Assembly: GCA_051881075.1 (NCBI GenBank) | Contig: JBJEPE010000048.1 | Coordinates: 1 to 14,133 of the forward strand | Length of the DNA: 14,133 nucleotides | Source of the DNA: RUG14223 sp051881075 | GTDB taxonomy: Bacteria; Bacillota; Clostridia; Oscillospirales; Acutalibacteraceae | Direction: 5' to 3' | Part shown: positions 6,452-13,940 of the stretch, in pieces | Layout of the letters: the number at the start of each line of letters is the position of its first letter | How positions within the stretch are numbered: position 1 is the first letter of the stretch | Program-made: the position numbers and the translations under genes | Notes under the pieces: model-generated | Told to the model about the DNA's origin: nothing | Database searches by the model: none | Seen by the model: the letters and a program-made list of their open reading frames with translations, nothing else

Positions 6452-7738
6452 TTATTTCTTCTTTTTCTTAGCAACAACGATAATAACGATAACGAGAACA
6501 ACAACAACAGCAGCTATAACGATGTACAACCAGAGGTTGTTAGATTGCTCTGCAGAAGCATCAGTCTTAGACTCTGTAGTTTCATCCTTAGACTCTGTAG
6601 GTGTTTCCTCGGCTACATAGTCCTTCCAAAGAGCCTCGTCAACTTCCTCACCGTTTACAGGGTTCTCAACCTTGTTGCCTGTGAGGTACATAACCTTACC
6701 GATTTCGTTTGCTGTGATAGGTGTGTTACCTGTCTGCATTGCATTGTCATTGCTGAAGATAGCGAATTCCCATGCACCCTCTGGAAGATCCATGCAATAA
6801 ATCTTGTCGCTTACCTTCTCACAAACTTCTGCGTCTGACTGCCATGAAGGACCGTTTCCGTCTGCATCCCAATAGTGGCAATAGATTGTCTCAAAGTTCT
6901 TCCATGTGTCAGGAACTTCAAAGTAAATCTTACCGCTGATCTTAGCTACTTCGTAATCTTTCCAAAGAGCCTCGTCAACTTCCTCACCGTTTACAGGATT
7001 TTCAACCTTGTTGCCTGTGAGGTACATAACCTTACCGATTTCGTTTGCTGTGATAGGTGTGTTACCTGTCTGCATTGCATTGTCATTGCTGAAGATAGCG
7101 AATTCCCATGCACCCTCTGGAAGATCCATGCAATAAATCTTGTCGCTTACCTTCTCACAAACTTCTGCGTCTGACTGCCATGAAGGACCGTTTCCGTCTG
7201 CATCCCAATAGTGGCAATAGATTGTCTCAAAGTTCTTCCATGTGTCAGGAACTTCAAAGTAAATCTTACCGCTGATTTGGCCGGAAGCAGCTGTATCGCC
7301 GTCCTCTGTATCAACAACTACAGGAGTAACCTCTGCTAATTCAACAGTAGGTGCATCCCAAGAAGCAACTGCTACGTTCTCGCCTTCAACACGAGCTGCA
7401 GCCTTACCAACCTTACCGATGCAATCTTCTGTTAAAGAAAGGTCAGCAGTTTGGATGCCGTTGTTTGCGCTGAAGATAAAGCCTGTTGTTCCCTCTGGGA
7501 GAACATAACCATAGATACCGTCAGCAGCTTCTGTGCAAACTTCAGGTTCTGTTTGCCAGTCAGGGCTTGTTATACCGTCGCCCCAATAGTGGCAGTAAAT
7601 TGTCTCGTACTCGCCCCAGTCAGCAGGTACTTCAAAATAAACTGTGCCCGTTAATGCAGATGCGCTAACTGCTGTCATACATAATGTAGCAACAACAAGA
7701 ACAACTGTCATTAAAACGCTTAAAATTTTCTTGGACAT
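6452..7738 (-). CDS. Secreted, membrane-anchored protein with three CBM26-like modules
   Basis: 428 residues. Signal peptide 1-28 (lysines, hydrophobic core, cleavage near ASA). Three modules follow: a divergent one (about 31-125) and two nearly identical ones (about 156-262 and 268-374). Each has YFEVP...W, ETIYCHYW, WQ, Y..LPEG, F..FS...QT and IGKV motifs. This resembles starch-binding CBM26-type modules; the tryptophans and QT fit, but the assignment is by memory. The tail (375-400) is Thr/Glu/Ser-rich, then one membrane helix (402-423) and a KKKKK end. There is no LPXTG motif, so anchoring is by the helix. A likely role is binding alpha-glucan at the cell surface. AGGAGG (7749-7754) lies 10 nt upstream, and a strong promoter drives it (7889-7917). 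Confidence 0.85.
   Translation of the reverse strand: MSKKILSVLMTVVLVVATLCMTAVSASALTGTVYFEVPADWGEYETIYCHYWGDGITSPDWQTEPEVCTEAADGIYGYVLPEGTTGFIFSANNGIQTADLSLTEDCIGKVGKAAARVEGENVAVASWDAPTVELAEVTPVVVDTEDGDTAASGQISGKIYFEVPDTWKNFETIYCHYWDADGNGPSWQSDAEVCEKVSDKIYCMDLPEGAWEFAIFSNDNAMQTGNTPITANEIGKVMYLTGNKVENPVNGEEVDEALWKDYEVAKISGKIYFEVPDTWKNFETIYCHYWDADGNGPSWQSDAEVCEKVSDKIYCMDLPEGAWEFAIFSNDNAMQTGNTPITANEIGKVMYLTGNKVENPVNGEEVDEALWKDYVAEETPTESKDETTESKTDASAEQSNNLWLYIVIAAVVVVLVIVIIVVAKKKKK
6624..6940 (-). repeat. Near-identical tandem repeat, copy 1 (period 336 bp)
   Basis: Pairs with 6960-7276 at an offset of 336 bp, exactly 112 codons. By eye there are only two base differences over 317 bp (GGTTC against GATTT near the linker). 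The copies encode the same CBM26-like module, so the duplication or gene conversion is recent. Confidence 0.95.
6960..7276 (-). repeat. Near-identical tandem repeat, copy 2 (period 336 bp)
   Basis: Second copy of the module repeat, adjacent to the divergent first module of the same gene. Similarity to copy 1 ends abruptly at 7276/7277. Confidence 0.95.
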
Positions 7739-7888
7739 AATAAATTTTCCTCCTAAAATATTTTTATAAGTAATAAATATTTTACTAAGATTAACAGGAC
7801 GCTTCTGAAAAACAAAAAACTTAAATATAATTGTCTTTCAAAAACGCCCAGAAAATCCGCAAAGTAATCTATCACTTAAAACAACATT

Positions 7889-7917
7889 ATTATACACCAT
7901 TAAAATTTAATGTGCAA
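7889..7917 (-). promoter_or_regulatory. Strong sigma-A promoter for the surface protein
   Basis: Read on the minus strand: -35 TTGCAC (7917-7912), spacer of exactly 17, -10 TATAAT (7894-7889). The predicted start is near 7882. Confidence 0.8.
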
Positions 7918-8083
7918 CATTTTTTTTACAAATTTTGATTTTGAAATGTATTTTCTTAAAAACGCACAAAAAACATAGGTGATTTTTTGTCAAAATATAC
8001 ATAATTTTTTTAACTTTTTGGCTTTTTGACAATAATAATACATATAATAAGTTATTTTTTAAGCCTATTTTACATATAATTGC

Positions 8084-8112
8084 TTGACTAATAGACGCAT
8101 AGATGTTACACT
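8084..8112 (+). promoter_or_regulatory. Promoter for phosphoesterase / cohesin-like pair
   Basis: -35 TTGACT (8084-8089), 17-bp spacer, -10 TACACT (8107-8112). The leader is about 69 nt. Confidence 0.65.
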
Positions 8113-8187
8113 TATTTTGTTATTACCGCTCAATTTATATGATTAATATAATAAAAATATAACACAATTACGGAAAGGATTTTTTTG

Positions 8188-9300
8188 ATGAGCCGAAACA
8201 TCCTGTTCATCCCAATAATTTTATGTTTATCAGTTATACTAGGAGCATTTGTGTATTTTGGCAAAAAAATTCGCCTTATGCTAAATATAAAGGTAACTTA
8301 TATTTCACGTTCTGTTTTTTGGTGCGGATACGCTCTATGTGCGTTTCTTGCGATATACTTTCGCACACCGTTTTTTGCAACGTTTGTATACGGTATAATT
8401 CTATTCATAATATCAGATATGATAACCCTAATTTGCAGAAAGCTTAATATTCGCGGAAAGTTCAGAAAAATTCTAAAACGTATAAATAAAAAGGGTGCTA
8501 CAGCACTTTTTATAGCAATAATCATTACCGTAGCCGCATCACTAAACAGCCGACATTTTGTAATTACTAGCTATAATGTAGAAATAAATAAGGCCATTAA
8601 AGGCAACGAAATAAATATTGTAATGATTTCAGATACACACTTAGGTACATCCGTAAAGAAAAATGAGCTTGACAAAATCGTAAGCATGATAAACGATATT
8701 GAAGCAGATGCCGTTTGCCTTTGCGGTGATATAATAGATGAAAGAACATCTTCTGAGCTTGTGGACTATGCGGTCTATAAGTTCTCGCAGATAAAATCAC
8801 CTGTTTACTATATTAACGGTAATCACGAAACAACAACTATGCGTAAAGAATTCGGAGATAAGCTGTCGGCCGAGGGAATTCAGGTTCTATATGACGATTG
8901 GGATTTGGTCGATAATAGGTTTTATATTGTAGGCAGAAATTGCGGAAGTATGATAGGCGATAAATCCGATCGAATAAGTGCGGAAGAATTATTAAACGTT
9001 ACACACGGAAAAAGCAAAATAAATCAAAGCTTACCTATAATAATGCTTGACCACACGCCAAATTCATCAGAAGAAAACAAAGCTGCAAATATAGATTTAC
9101 AGTTATCCGGGCACACGCACAACGGCCAACTGTTTCCTTTTAATTATATATCTGCACTTGTCAATGACTATAGCTACGGCCTATACAGCATAGATAATTA
9201 CAATATTGTAGTCACATCTGGCATAGGCACTATGGGCTTCCCCGTCAGATTGGGCAGCAAAAGCGAGATAGTAAGCATAAAGATTACAGGAACAAACTAA
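8188..9300 (+). CDS. Membrane metallophosphoesterase, YkuE/YaeI-like
   Basis: 370 residues. About four membrane helices in the first 120 residues, then a calcineurin-like phosphoesterase domain. The metal ligands are all visible: Asp149-x-His151 (ISDTHLG), Gly180-Asp181, Gly211-Asn212-His213-Glu214, His289 in LDHTP and His309-x-His311 in SGHTHNGQ. These make a two-metal hydrolase. The YkuE/YaeI group acts on phosphate esters at the membrane (UDP-diacylglucosamine or related lipids in described members); the substrate here is unknown. Start: AAAGGA (8174-8179) lies 8 nt before ATG 8188; a TTG directly upstream is also in frame but closer. The cohesin-like gene begins 2 nt after its stop, so the two are translated together. 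Confidence 0.9.
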   Translation: MSRNILFIPIILCLSVILGAFVYFGKKIRLMLNIKVTYISRSVFWCGYALCAFLAIYFRTPFFATFVYGIILFIISDMITLICRKLNIRGKFRKILKRINKKGATALFIAIIITVAASLNSRHFVITSYNVEINKAIKGNEINIVMISDTHLGTSVKKNELDKIVSMINDIEADAVCLCGDIIDERTSSELVDYAVYKFSQIKSPVYYINGNHETTTMRKEFGDKLSAEGIQVLYDDWDLVDNRFYIVGRNCGSMIGDKSDRISAEELLNVTHGKSKINQSLPIIMLDHTPNSSEENKAANIDLQLSGHTHNGQLFPFNYISALVNDYSYGLYSIDNYNIVVTSGIGTMGFPVRLGSKSEIVSIKITGTN

Positions 9301-9302
9301 CT

Positions 9303-10145
9303 ATGAAAAAACTTTTTGCAATGTTAATTACATTAATGCTATTAATAACAAAGTTACCTTTATCAAACACCAATGCTGCAGAAAATTCTCTTATATATGG
9401 AAAGATAGAGATTACATCTGCAAGTAAATTTAATGTTAATATACATATAAATACACCCGTTGACGTTAAATTAGGCGCAATACTCTTCAGAATTAAATAC
9501 GACAATACCGCCTTAAAGTATGTTGATAAATCCGCCAAACTAAGTAACAAACTAAGTACCGATAAAATAGATACCTACGATAACGGCAATACAGTGTCAA
9601 TTTTAAGCGGAAATAAGCTTGGAAAACTTCTGCCATGCGGCGATAATGAATATATCACTTTAAGCTTTAAAAAGCTTGATGACAATGCGGATATCAACAT
9701 ACAACTGATTTGCGAAGAGTTCATTGACGTAAGCAGCAATGCGGTTAATTTTTCATGTATTGAAAGCATATCTTTAAAAACAAACGAAGCCATTGATAAT
9801 TCAAAAATTGATTTAAATGACATTGCATCATCTAACAGCGGGAGCAGTGAGGCAAACAATTCATCAAACAGTACCGCATCAGACAACAGTGTACACAACG
9901 GCGACTATGAGAATGGCCGCGAGCCCTCCCTGCTATCTGTACGGGGGAGCTCACTTACAAGTATGCTAATCGGCGGCGGCATTGTGCTTGCTATAGCAGT
10001 AATTGCCTTTTGGGGATATCGTGCAGGAATTAAAACCGCATTTAATATGCAGGCAAGCTTAGCAAAAATGAATAACGCAGAAAATACAGACAAAGAAAAC
10101 AGAAAGAAAAATGAAAAAGAAAACTGTTCCGAAAACAAAAAATAA
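9303..10145 (+). CDS. Signal-peptide protein with cohesin-like ectodomain and TM anchor
   Basis: 280 residues: signal peptide (1-25, cleavage near NAA), a beta-rich domain (about 30-158), a Ser/Asn-rich low-complexity linker (163-215), one membrane helix (about 219-239) and a very charged Lys/Glu/Asn tail (250-280). The domain pattern LGAILFRIKYDNTALKYV, a TVSILSG strand and EYITLSFKKL resembles cohesin-type beta sandwiches, which in Ruminococcus-type bacteria hold dockerin-bearing enzymes. This is a fold-level resemblance; no cohesin has been proved. It is coupled to the phosphoesterase (2-nt gap; AGGA about 10 nt before ATG 9303) and divergent from a glucan-binding surface protein. Confidence 0.7.
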   Translation: MKKLFAMLITLMLLITKLPLSNTNAAENSLIYGKIEITSASKFNVNIHINTPVDVKLGAILFRIKYDNTALKYVDKSAKLSNKLSTDKIDTYDNGNTVSILSGNKLGKLLPCGDNEYITLSFKKLDDNADINIQLICEEFIDVSSNAVNFSCIESISLKTNEAIDNSKIDLNDIASSNSGSSEANNSSNSTASDNSVHNGDYENGREPSLLSVRGSSLTSMLIGGGIVLAIAVIAFWGYRAGIKTAFNMQASLAKMNNAENTDKENRKKNEKENCSENKK

Positions 10146-10153
10146 AATATAAT

Positions 10154-10178
10154 AAAGTCAAATGTTAGACTTTTCTGT
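10154..10178 (+). terminator. Short terminator-like hairpin
   Basis: Arms AAAGTC (10154-10159) and GACTTT (10168-10173) followed by T-rich DNA, just after the cohesin-like gene. The stem is short. Confidence 0.45.
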
Positions 10179-10206
10179 TGATTTTTAAAATTTTTTTATT
10201 TTTCTC

Positions 10207-10235
10207 TTGATTTTTCTGTTTTAGTATGATATTAT
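10207..10235 (+). promoter_or_regulatory. Promoter of the tRNA-Ser gene
   Basis: -35 TTGATT (10207-10212), 17-bp spacer, -10 TATTAT (10230-10235) with an upstream TG (10227-10228). It lies 44 bases before the tRNA. Confidence 0.65.
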
Positions 10236-10279
10236 TATTCTTGCGTGTTAAGCGCAATTTAATAACCTTATTTTACTTT

Positions 10280-10372
10280 GGAGAGATGTCCGAGCTGGCC
10301 GAAGGAGCATGATTGGAAATCATGTATACGGTTATCATCGTATCTGGGGTTCGAATCCCCATCTCTCCGCCA
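10280..10372 (+). tRNA. tRNA-Ser (anticodon GGA)
   Basis: The acceptor arm GGAGAGA (10280-10286) pairs with TCTCTCC (10362-10368), with discriminator G and an encoded CCA (10370-10372). The anticodon stem CATGA/TCATG closes the loop TTGGAAA, with GGA at 10315-10317, reading UCC/UCU serine codons. The long variable arm is typical of serine tRNAs. The T arm is GGGG-TTCGAAT-CCCC (10346-10360). A broken recombinase begins inside the encoded CCA. Confidence 0.97.
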
Positions 10373-10674
10373 GAAATGCTTCACTGTTGATTTCCTCACC
10401 AAAAAGATAAAGGTGAACGAGGGTGAAGTACCACAGTATTATGTGGAACACAGCCATGAGCAAATCATCACGCCGGAGGAATTTGACAAGGCAGAGACCG
10501 AATTTGAACGACGCAAACGGATTAGCCGACAGTACAGCGGAAAGAGCATTTTCTCCTCCCGCATCATCTGCATTTGATGAAAAGCTCTGGCTGACCGTTA
10601 TCGATATGGTGACCGTCCACACCGATGGTCGACTGACCTTCAATTTTCAGGGCGGCACGGAGATTGATGCATAA
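10371..10674 (+). pseudogene. Serine recombinase remnant (truncated and internally deleted)
   Basis: Two fragments of a large serine recombinase, in different frames. Residues encoded at 10371-10574 read QKCFTVDFLTKKIKVNEG... and SHEQIITPEEFDKAETEFERR. They match the central recombinase domain, just before the usual zinc-ribbon region. From 10570 the frame changes to AFDEKLWLTVIDMVTV ... FNFQGGTEIDA and a TAA, which is the family's C-terminus. The N-terminal catalytic domain and a central part (probably 100-150 residues) are missing; intact members run about 450-550 residues. The 5' break sits exactly in the CCA of the tRNA. The segment is richer in GC than its neighbours, a sign of transfer from a mobile element. 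Confidence 0.9.
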
Positions 10675-10687
10675 GCCCATAAAAGCA

Positions 10688-10720
10688 ATGAAGCCGCAGG
10701 CCCAAAGCCTGCGGTCTTTT
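10688..10720 (+). terminator. Strong rho-independent terminator after recombinase remnant
   Basis: Arms CCGCAGGC (10694-10701) and GCCTGCGG (10707-10714), 5-nt loop, then TCTTTTCC. It is GC-rich like the recombinase remnant it closes. Confidence 0.8.
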
Positions 10721-10748
10721 CCTATTTAACTGAAAATACGACGAAATC

Positions 10749-10777
10749 TTGATTTTGCTGATATTATGCCCTATAAT
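10749..10777 (+). promoter_or_regulatory. Sigma-A promoter for the HEPN protein
   Basis: -35 TTGATT (10749-10754), 17-bp spacer, -10 TATAAT (10772-10777). The predicted start is near 10784, giving a leader of about 167 nt. Confidence 0.75.
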
Positions 10778-10783
10778 AGTTTT

Positions 10784-10936
10784 ATGGTGAGTATCTGCGC
10801 CACCAAGGCAGCCGTGTGGTGCATCCCATATGGCTTCTTATCAATTGGGGAAATTTTGATTATTGTAAAAAGTGCAAATTACCTGCCCCAAGCTAAAAAT
10901 CAATCAGAGTTGTTTAACAATTTGAAAATCAAATAG
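10784..10936 (+). CDS. Possible 50-residue leader ORF
   Basis: ATG GTG at 10784 coincides with the predicted transcript start (7 nt after the -10) and opens 50 codons ending with TAG 10934-10936, just before the next gene's ribosome site. It has no Shine-Dalgarno, so it would be leaderless. The product is mildly hydrophobic in its middle (GEILIIVKSA) and has no recognised family. It may equally be untranslated leader or a remnant of the mobile element. Confidence 0.2.
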   Translation: MVSICATKAAVWCIPYGFLSIGEILIIVKSANYLPQAKNQSELFNNLKIK

Positions 10937-10950
10937 AAAGGCTGATCCAA

Positions 10951-12729
10951 ATGCGTATATCTTTTTCAATGGACGGCATTAGAAATATGGATCAGTTATA
11001 TACTTATACATTAGAGAATCATCCTGGATTTGAAGAGGTGCGCTCAGAACATTATCATGGTGATGACTATTGTAAAAATATTATAGCTGATGTGTTAAAA
11101 TACCTCGCACCTTCAGACTGGATGAAGCAAAAATACCTTGGCTCTCGTGAGCGTATAGCAAATGAGACATTTATTCTTACGTCAACTGATGGTTTGGAGT
11201 ACAATATATCCTTCGATGTCAACACATATAGTGGTGAAGCGGCTCGTTTAGAAGTTACTATCACGGCTCCAGAAACCGAAGGTTACAATCATAGACTTGA
11301 AAAACTGAAAATTGCGTTGAAAAACCGACTTCTCCCAGATTGGCACCAATGTACATGGCTTGCAGATGAGCAAGCGTCTGCATTATGTAAAGACACATAT
11401 GAGAAAACATTTGAAATAGAAAATAATCTAAGAGCTTTTGCAAGCAAAGTGTTGATTCACTTCCTTGGTGTAGATTGGCTCAGAAAAGCTGGACTGGAAA
11501 AAGAAGCTGAATCAGTAGATACACTAAAAGAAAAATTTATTCAACGTGTTCCAGAATTTGATAATATCAACACGGATTTCTTATCTATGACACTTGAAAC
11601 TTTGGTAAAAGTAATGTTTGAAGGGGTCATCTATAAAGAAGAAATCATTCTAAGTAGACAGGATTACGCAAAAATTCAAGAATTGGGAGAAAAATTCAAA
11701 AATTCTGCAAATAGTATAGCTGGGTACATCAAAGGGCGGCGAAACGCGGATAAGGATATTTGGAATGATCTTTTCGCTCCATATATTAATGACCAAAGTG
11801 CTTTCAAAACAGCTGTCCACAATTTTATTGAAGGCCGAAATCATGTCGCACATAGCAAAGTCCTCTCCTGGAACGCATATCAGGTAATTCTTTCAGATAT
11901 TGATAAAATGAGATCCCTTATTTTAGCGGCCGACACCAATTTTGAACACAATGAGACATCCGATGAAGTTATTCTGACATGGGAAGCTGAACAGGAAGAA
12001 CTTGAGAACAATAATGAGTATTTCAGAGATAGACTGGCAAACGAGACAGGAATTGACATTCTTGATGAGGATGCGATAAGTGATTGGTTTGATAAAGTCT
12101 TGCACGAACTTTTCAATTTGGTCTATCAACAGTACCATTTGGATGTTTGTTATGAGATTTCTGATTTTGCCACGCCAAATGAAAATGAAATCGTGTTTAC
12201 AATATCCTGTCCGGCTGTTGAAGACGGCAGTGTTAAGATCGAAGTAGCCGCAGAGTATTCTATTGATGACGATCTCGGCTCAGATAGTATATGCTATATA
12301 AGCGCCCGAGATGGAGATGGAAATGAAGTCTGCAAGGCGGAAATTCGCTTTCACAATGGGGATGGCTGTGAGGGTGAAGAAGGTATTATGGAAGCTACTG
12401 ACAGTTCCGAGTATGACACTTTTGAATTGGATGATTTTCAAGATGATTTACTCGATGCGATAGAATCTTTGAACCCTTATCCAGAGAAATTGGATGCGCT
12501 TTCCTATGAGAACAAGGGCGCTGTGCAGTTTGTTGCTGACTTTCCGTGTGAGCAGTGTGGAAAATTCGGTGTGTCAATCCATGAAGATTTTCTGCCGGTA
12601 GGAAGATGTTGCTATTGCGGTTTTGAAAATGAAATGGTGGAATGTGAGAGATGCGGTGAATTGGTAAGCATAGATGTTCTAGAAAATGGCTTCTGTCCAT
12701 CATGCGCCGCTTATATAGATAAACAGTAA
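10951..12729 (+). CDS. HEPN-domain protein with two C-terminal zinc ribbons (putative RNase, possible defence gene)
   Basis: 592 residues, not recognised as a named protein. N-terminal alpha/beta region (1-130). Then a helical region whose start (DEQASALCKDTYEKTFEIENNLRAF, 139-163) resembles HEPN proteins. The motif Arg296-Asn-His-Val-Ala-His301 fits the HEPN R-x4-6-H site, found in many metal-independent RNases of defence and toxin systems. A second alpha/beta region (about 380-470) is followed by an acidic stretch. The C-terminus holds two zinc ribbons: Cys533/536 with Cys553/556, and Cys565/568 with Cys582/585. A nucleic-acid binding or cleaving role is inferred. AAAGG lies about 9 nt before ATG 10951. 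It has its own promoter, and an AT-rich hairpin overlapping the stop (12728-12758) may end it. It stands directly beyond a tRNA-recombinase scar. Confidence 0.75.
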   Translation: MRISFSMDGIRNMDQLYTYTLENHPGFEEVRSEHYHGDDYCKNIIADVLKYLAPSDWMKQKYLGSRERIANETFILTSTDGLEYNISFDVNTYSGEAARLEVTITAPETEGYNHRLEKLKIALKNRLLPDWHQCTWLADEQASALCKDTYEKTFEIENNLRAFASKVLIHFLGVDWLRKAGLEKEAESVDTLKEKFIQRVPEFDNINTDFLSMTLETLVKVMFEGVIYKEEIILSRQDYAKIQELGEKFKNSANSIAGYIKGRRNADKDIWNDLFAPYINDQSAFKTAVHNFIEGRNHVAHSKVLSWNAYQVILSDIDKMRSLILAADTNFEHNETSDEVILTWEAEQEELENNNEYFRDRLANETGIDILDEDAISDWFDKVLHELFNLVYQQYHLDVCYEISDFATPNENEIVFTISCPAVEDGSVKIEVAAEYSIDDDLGSDSICYISARDGDGNEVCKAEIRFHNGDGCEGEEGIMEATDSSEYDTFELDDFQDDLLDAIESLNPYPEKLDALSYENKGAVQFVADFPCEQCGKFGVSIHEDFLPVGRCCYCGFENEMVECERCGELVSIDVLENGFCPSCAAYIDKQ

Positions 12730-12893
12730 AATTGAGAAAGAAACAGCTATCAATTTTTGTACCTTGTTTTTTTGAACTCGACATTGCCCGTAGGGCTGAT
12801 CTCAAATTGGTAGACATCGTTACGAAGTGGTGTGTTGTTTGTCATGGGGGTGCATCGGTATCGGTTTTCTATCAAAATTAGGGTCATTTGCCA

Positions 12894-12935
12894 TAAAACT
12901 GAAATCGCTCATTATAGGCGGTTTCAGTTTTTTTA
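12894..12935 (+). terminator. Rho-independent terminator
   Basis: Arms AAACTGAAA and TTTCAGTTT with an inner CGC/GCG pairing, followed by a T run (12928-12934). It serves upstream transcription; the near symmetry allows use on the other strand. Confidence 0.7.
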
Positions 12936-13131
12936 TGCACGAATTTTACACGAATAATTTATTTTTAATCTCTATTTGTTATTTCAGCTTTTATTATAGA
13001 GGATCACACTTCCCAATGTACAGTAGGAAGAACGTTAGGAAATTCTATCGGAGAATTATTTTGGAAATACAGCGTGATTTTGGCACTGTAAAAACTTTTT
13101 GACACTGCATTTTCAGCGAAGTAAAACCGGT

Positions 13132-13161
13132 TTGATAGACAGTAAAAGAAAAAACTATTAT
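13132..13161 (+). promoter_or_regulatory. Promoter for the XRE membrane regulator
   Basis: -35 TTGATA (13132-13137), 18-bp spacer, -10 TATTAT (13156-13161). A TTGACA at 13099-13104 lacks a good -10 at the right distance. Confidence 0.5.
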
Positions 13162-13209
13162 TCTTAGAACAGGTCAAGAGAACAAATCAGTTTCAAAGGA
13201 GGAAAAATT

Positions 13210-13797
13210 ATGGAGCTGAACGCACAGATAAAAAAATACAGAAGGTCGCTGAAAATGTCCCAAGAGGAATTGGCAGAAAAAGTATATGTGACAAGACAGA
13301 CGATTTCAAATTGGGAGAACGGAAAGAGCTACCCCGATATTCACAGCCTGTTGCTTCTCAGTTCATTGTTCAATGTATCTCTCGACCGACTAATTAAAGG
13401 AGATATAGAGACAATGAAAGAAATTATCAGCGAACAGGAAGTTAAAAAGTTTAATTATTACGGAAGCATTTTCAGTATTCATTTTTTGATTTTGATTATC
13501 TCAGCGGTGCCGCTATTTATTTGGTTAGAACAATATGCGTTCATACCTTTTGGGGTATTGTTTGCAATTACAATGTTTTGGGCATTGAAAGTTGAAAAAA
13601 TCAAGAAAGAAAATGATGTACAGACATATAAGGAAATTGTTGCATTTTGTGAAGGTAAAAAATTAGATGAAATTAATAAGATGGTTGAAGCAGGAAAACG
13701 TCCATACCAAAACGTCTTAAAGGTTATCATTAGTGCTGTTGTTACGGCGGCAATTTGCTTTTTAATTGGATTGTTGATGCACTTATTTTTAAATTGA
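13210..13797 (+). CDS. XRE-family HTH regulator with membrane-spanning C-terminus
   Basis: 195 residues. HTH of the XRE (Cro/cI) family at residues 5-60 (MSQEELAEKVYVTRQTISNWENGK is the classic core), ending in the usual SLDRLIKGD. The rest carries membrane helices at about 86-104 and 109-127 and a third at 172-194, separated by a charged segment. Such membrane-tethered XRE regulators are common in Firmicutes and may sense envelope signals; the targets are unknown. GGAGG (about 13198-13202) lies 7 nt before ATG 13210. The next gene, a probable acetyltransferase, starts 144 bases later on the same strand; no terminator was seen between them. Confidence 0.88.
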   Translation: MELNAQIKKYRRSLKMSQEELAEKVYVTRQTISNWENGKSYPDIHSLLLLSSLFNVSLDRLIKGDIETMKEIISEQEVKKFNYYGSIFSIHFLILIISAVPLFIWLEQYAFIPFGVLFAITMFWALKVEKIKKENDVQTYKEIVAFCEGKKLDEINKMVEAGKRPYQNVLKVIISAVVTAAICFLIGLLMHLFLN

Positions 13798-13940
13798 TTG
13801 ATTTATTTTAAGCTGCAATAGTGAAATTGACATTAAAAGTGACGATTCCACGCATATTCCCCTTTTGATAGGTGTGTTTTTGCGTTAGAAAGGATTAAAG
13901 TTGAAAAATATAACAAATCGGTATTTGCGGGGGACTTGAA

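Larger units (their letters stand above)
7739..8187. other. Divergent intergenic region with two promoters
   Basis: A 449-bp, very AT-rich region between the surface-protein gene and the phosphoesterase gene. It holds the ribosome site (7749-7754) and promoter (7889-7917) of the minus-strand gene and the promoter (8084-8112) of the plus-strand pair. About 170 bases of poly-A/T-rich DNA lie between the two promoters. A TTGACA at 8026 is only 11 bases from a TATAAT, so it is not a usable pair. The surface gene has a leader of about 140 nt with no structure I recognise. Confidence 0.6.
12730..13209. other. Intergenic stretch with terminators and possible remnants
   Basis: No intact gene was recognised. 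An AT-rich hairpin AAAATTGA/TCAATTTT (12728-12758) and a stronger terminator (12894-12935) lie here. Short, start-less open frames resemble protein fragments: one on the plus strand ending at 13091 reads GRTLGNSIGELFWKYS, and another on the minus strand covers about 12760-12885. They may be remains of lost genes. Confidence 0.45.

Noticed and set aside
6303..7174. Plus-strand frames across the surface-protein gene, including two similar 97-99 codon frames
   Set aside because: They are antisense shadows. Their similarity to each other comes only from the 336-bp repeat of the real minus-strand gene.
8026..8048. TTGACA and TATAAT near 8026-8048 as a promoter
   Set aside because: The spacer is only 11 bases, too short for sigma-A. 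The pair at 8084-8112 fits much better.
10278..10370. Coding frame starting inside the tRNA and running into the recombinase remnant
   Set aside because: The first 31 codons are the tRNA gene; the frame is open by chance and the recombinase match begins only at 10371.
12395..12817. 140-codon minus-strand frame over the zinc-ribbon end
   Set aside because: It is antisense to a gene with clear domain motifs, and has no ribosome site.
12827..13102. 91-codon plus-strand frame
   Set aside because: It spans a strong terminator hairpin, has low-complexity hydrophobic content and no recognised motif.
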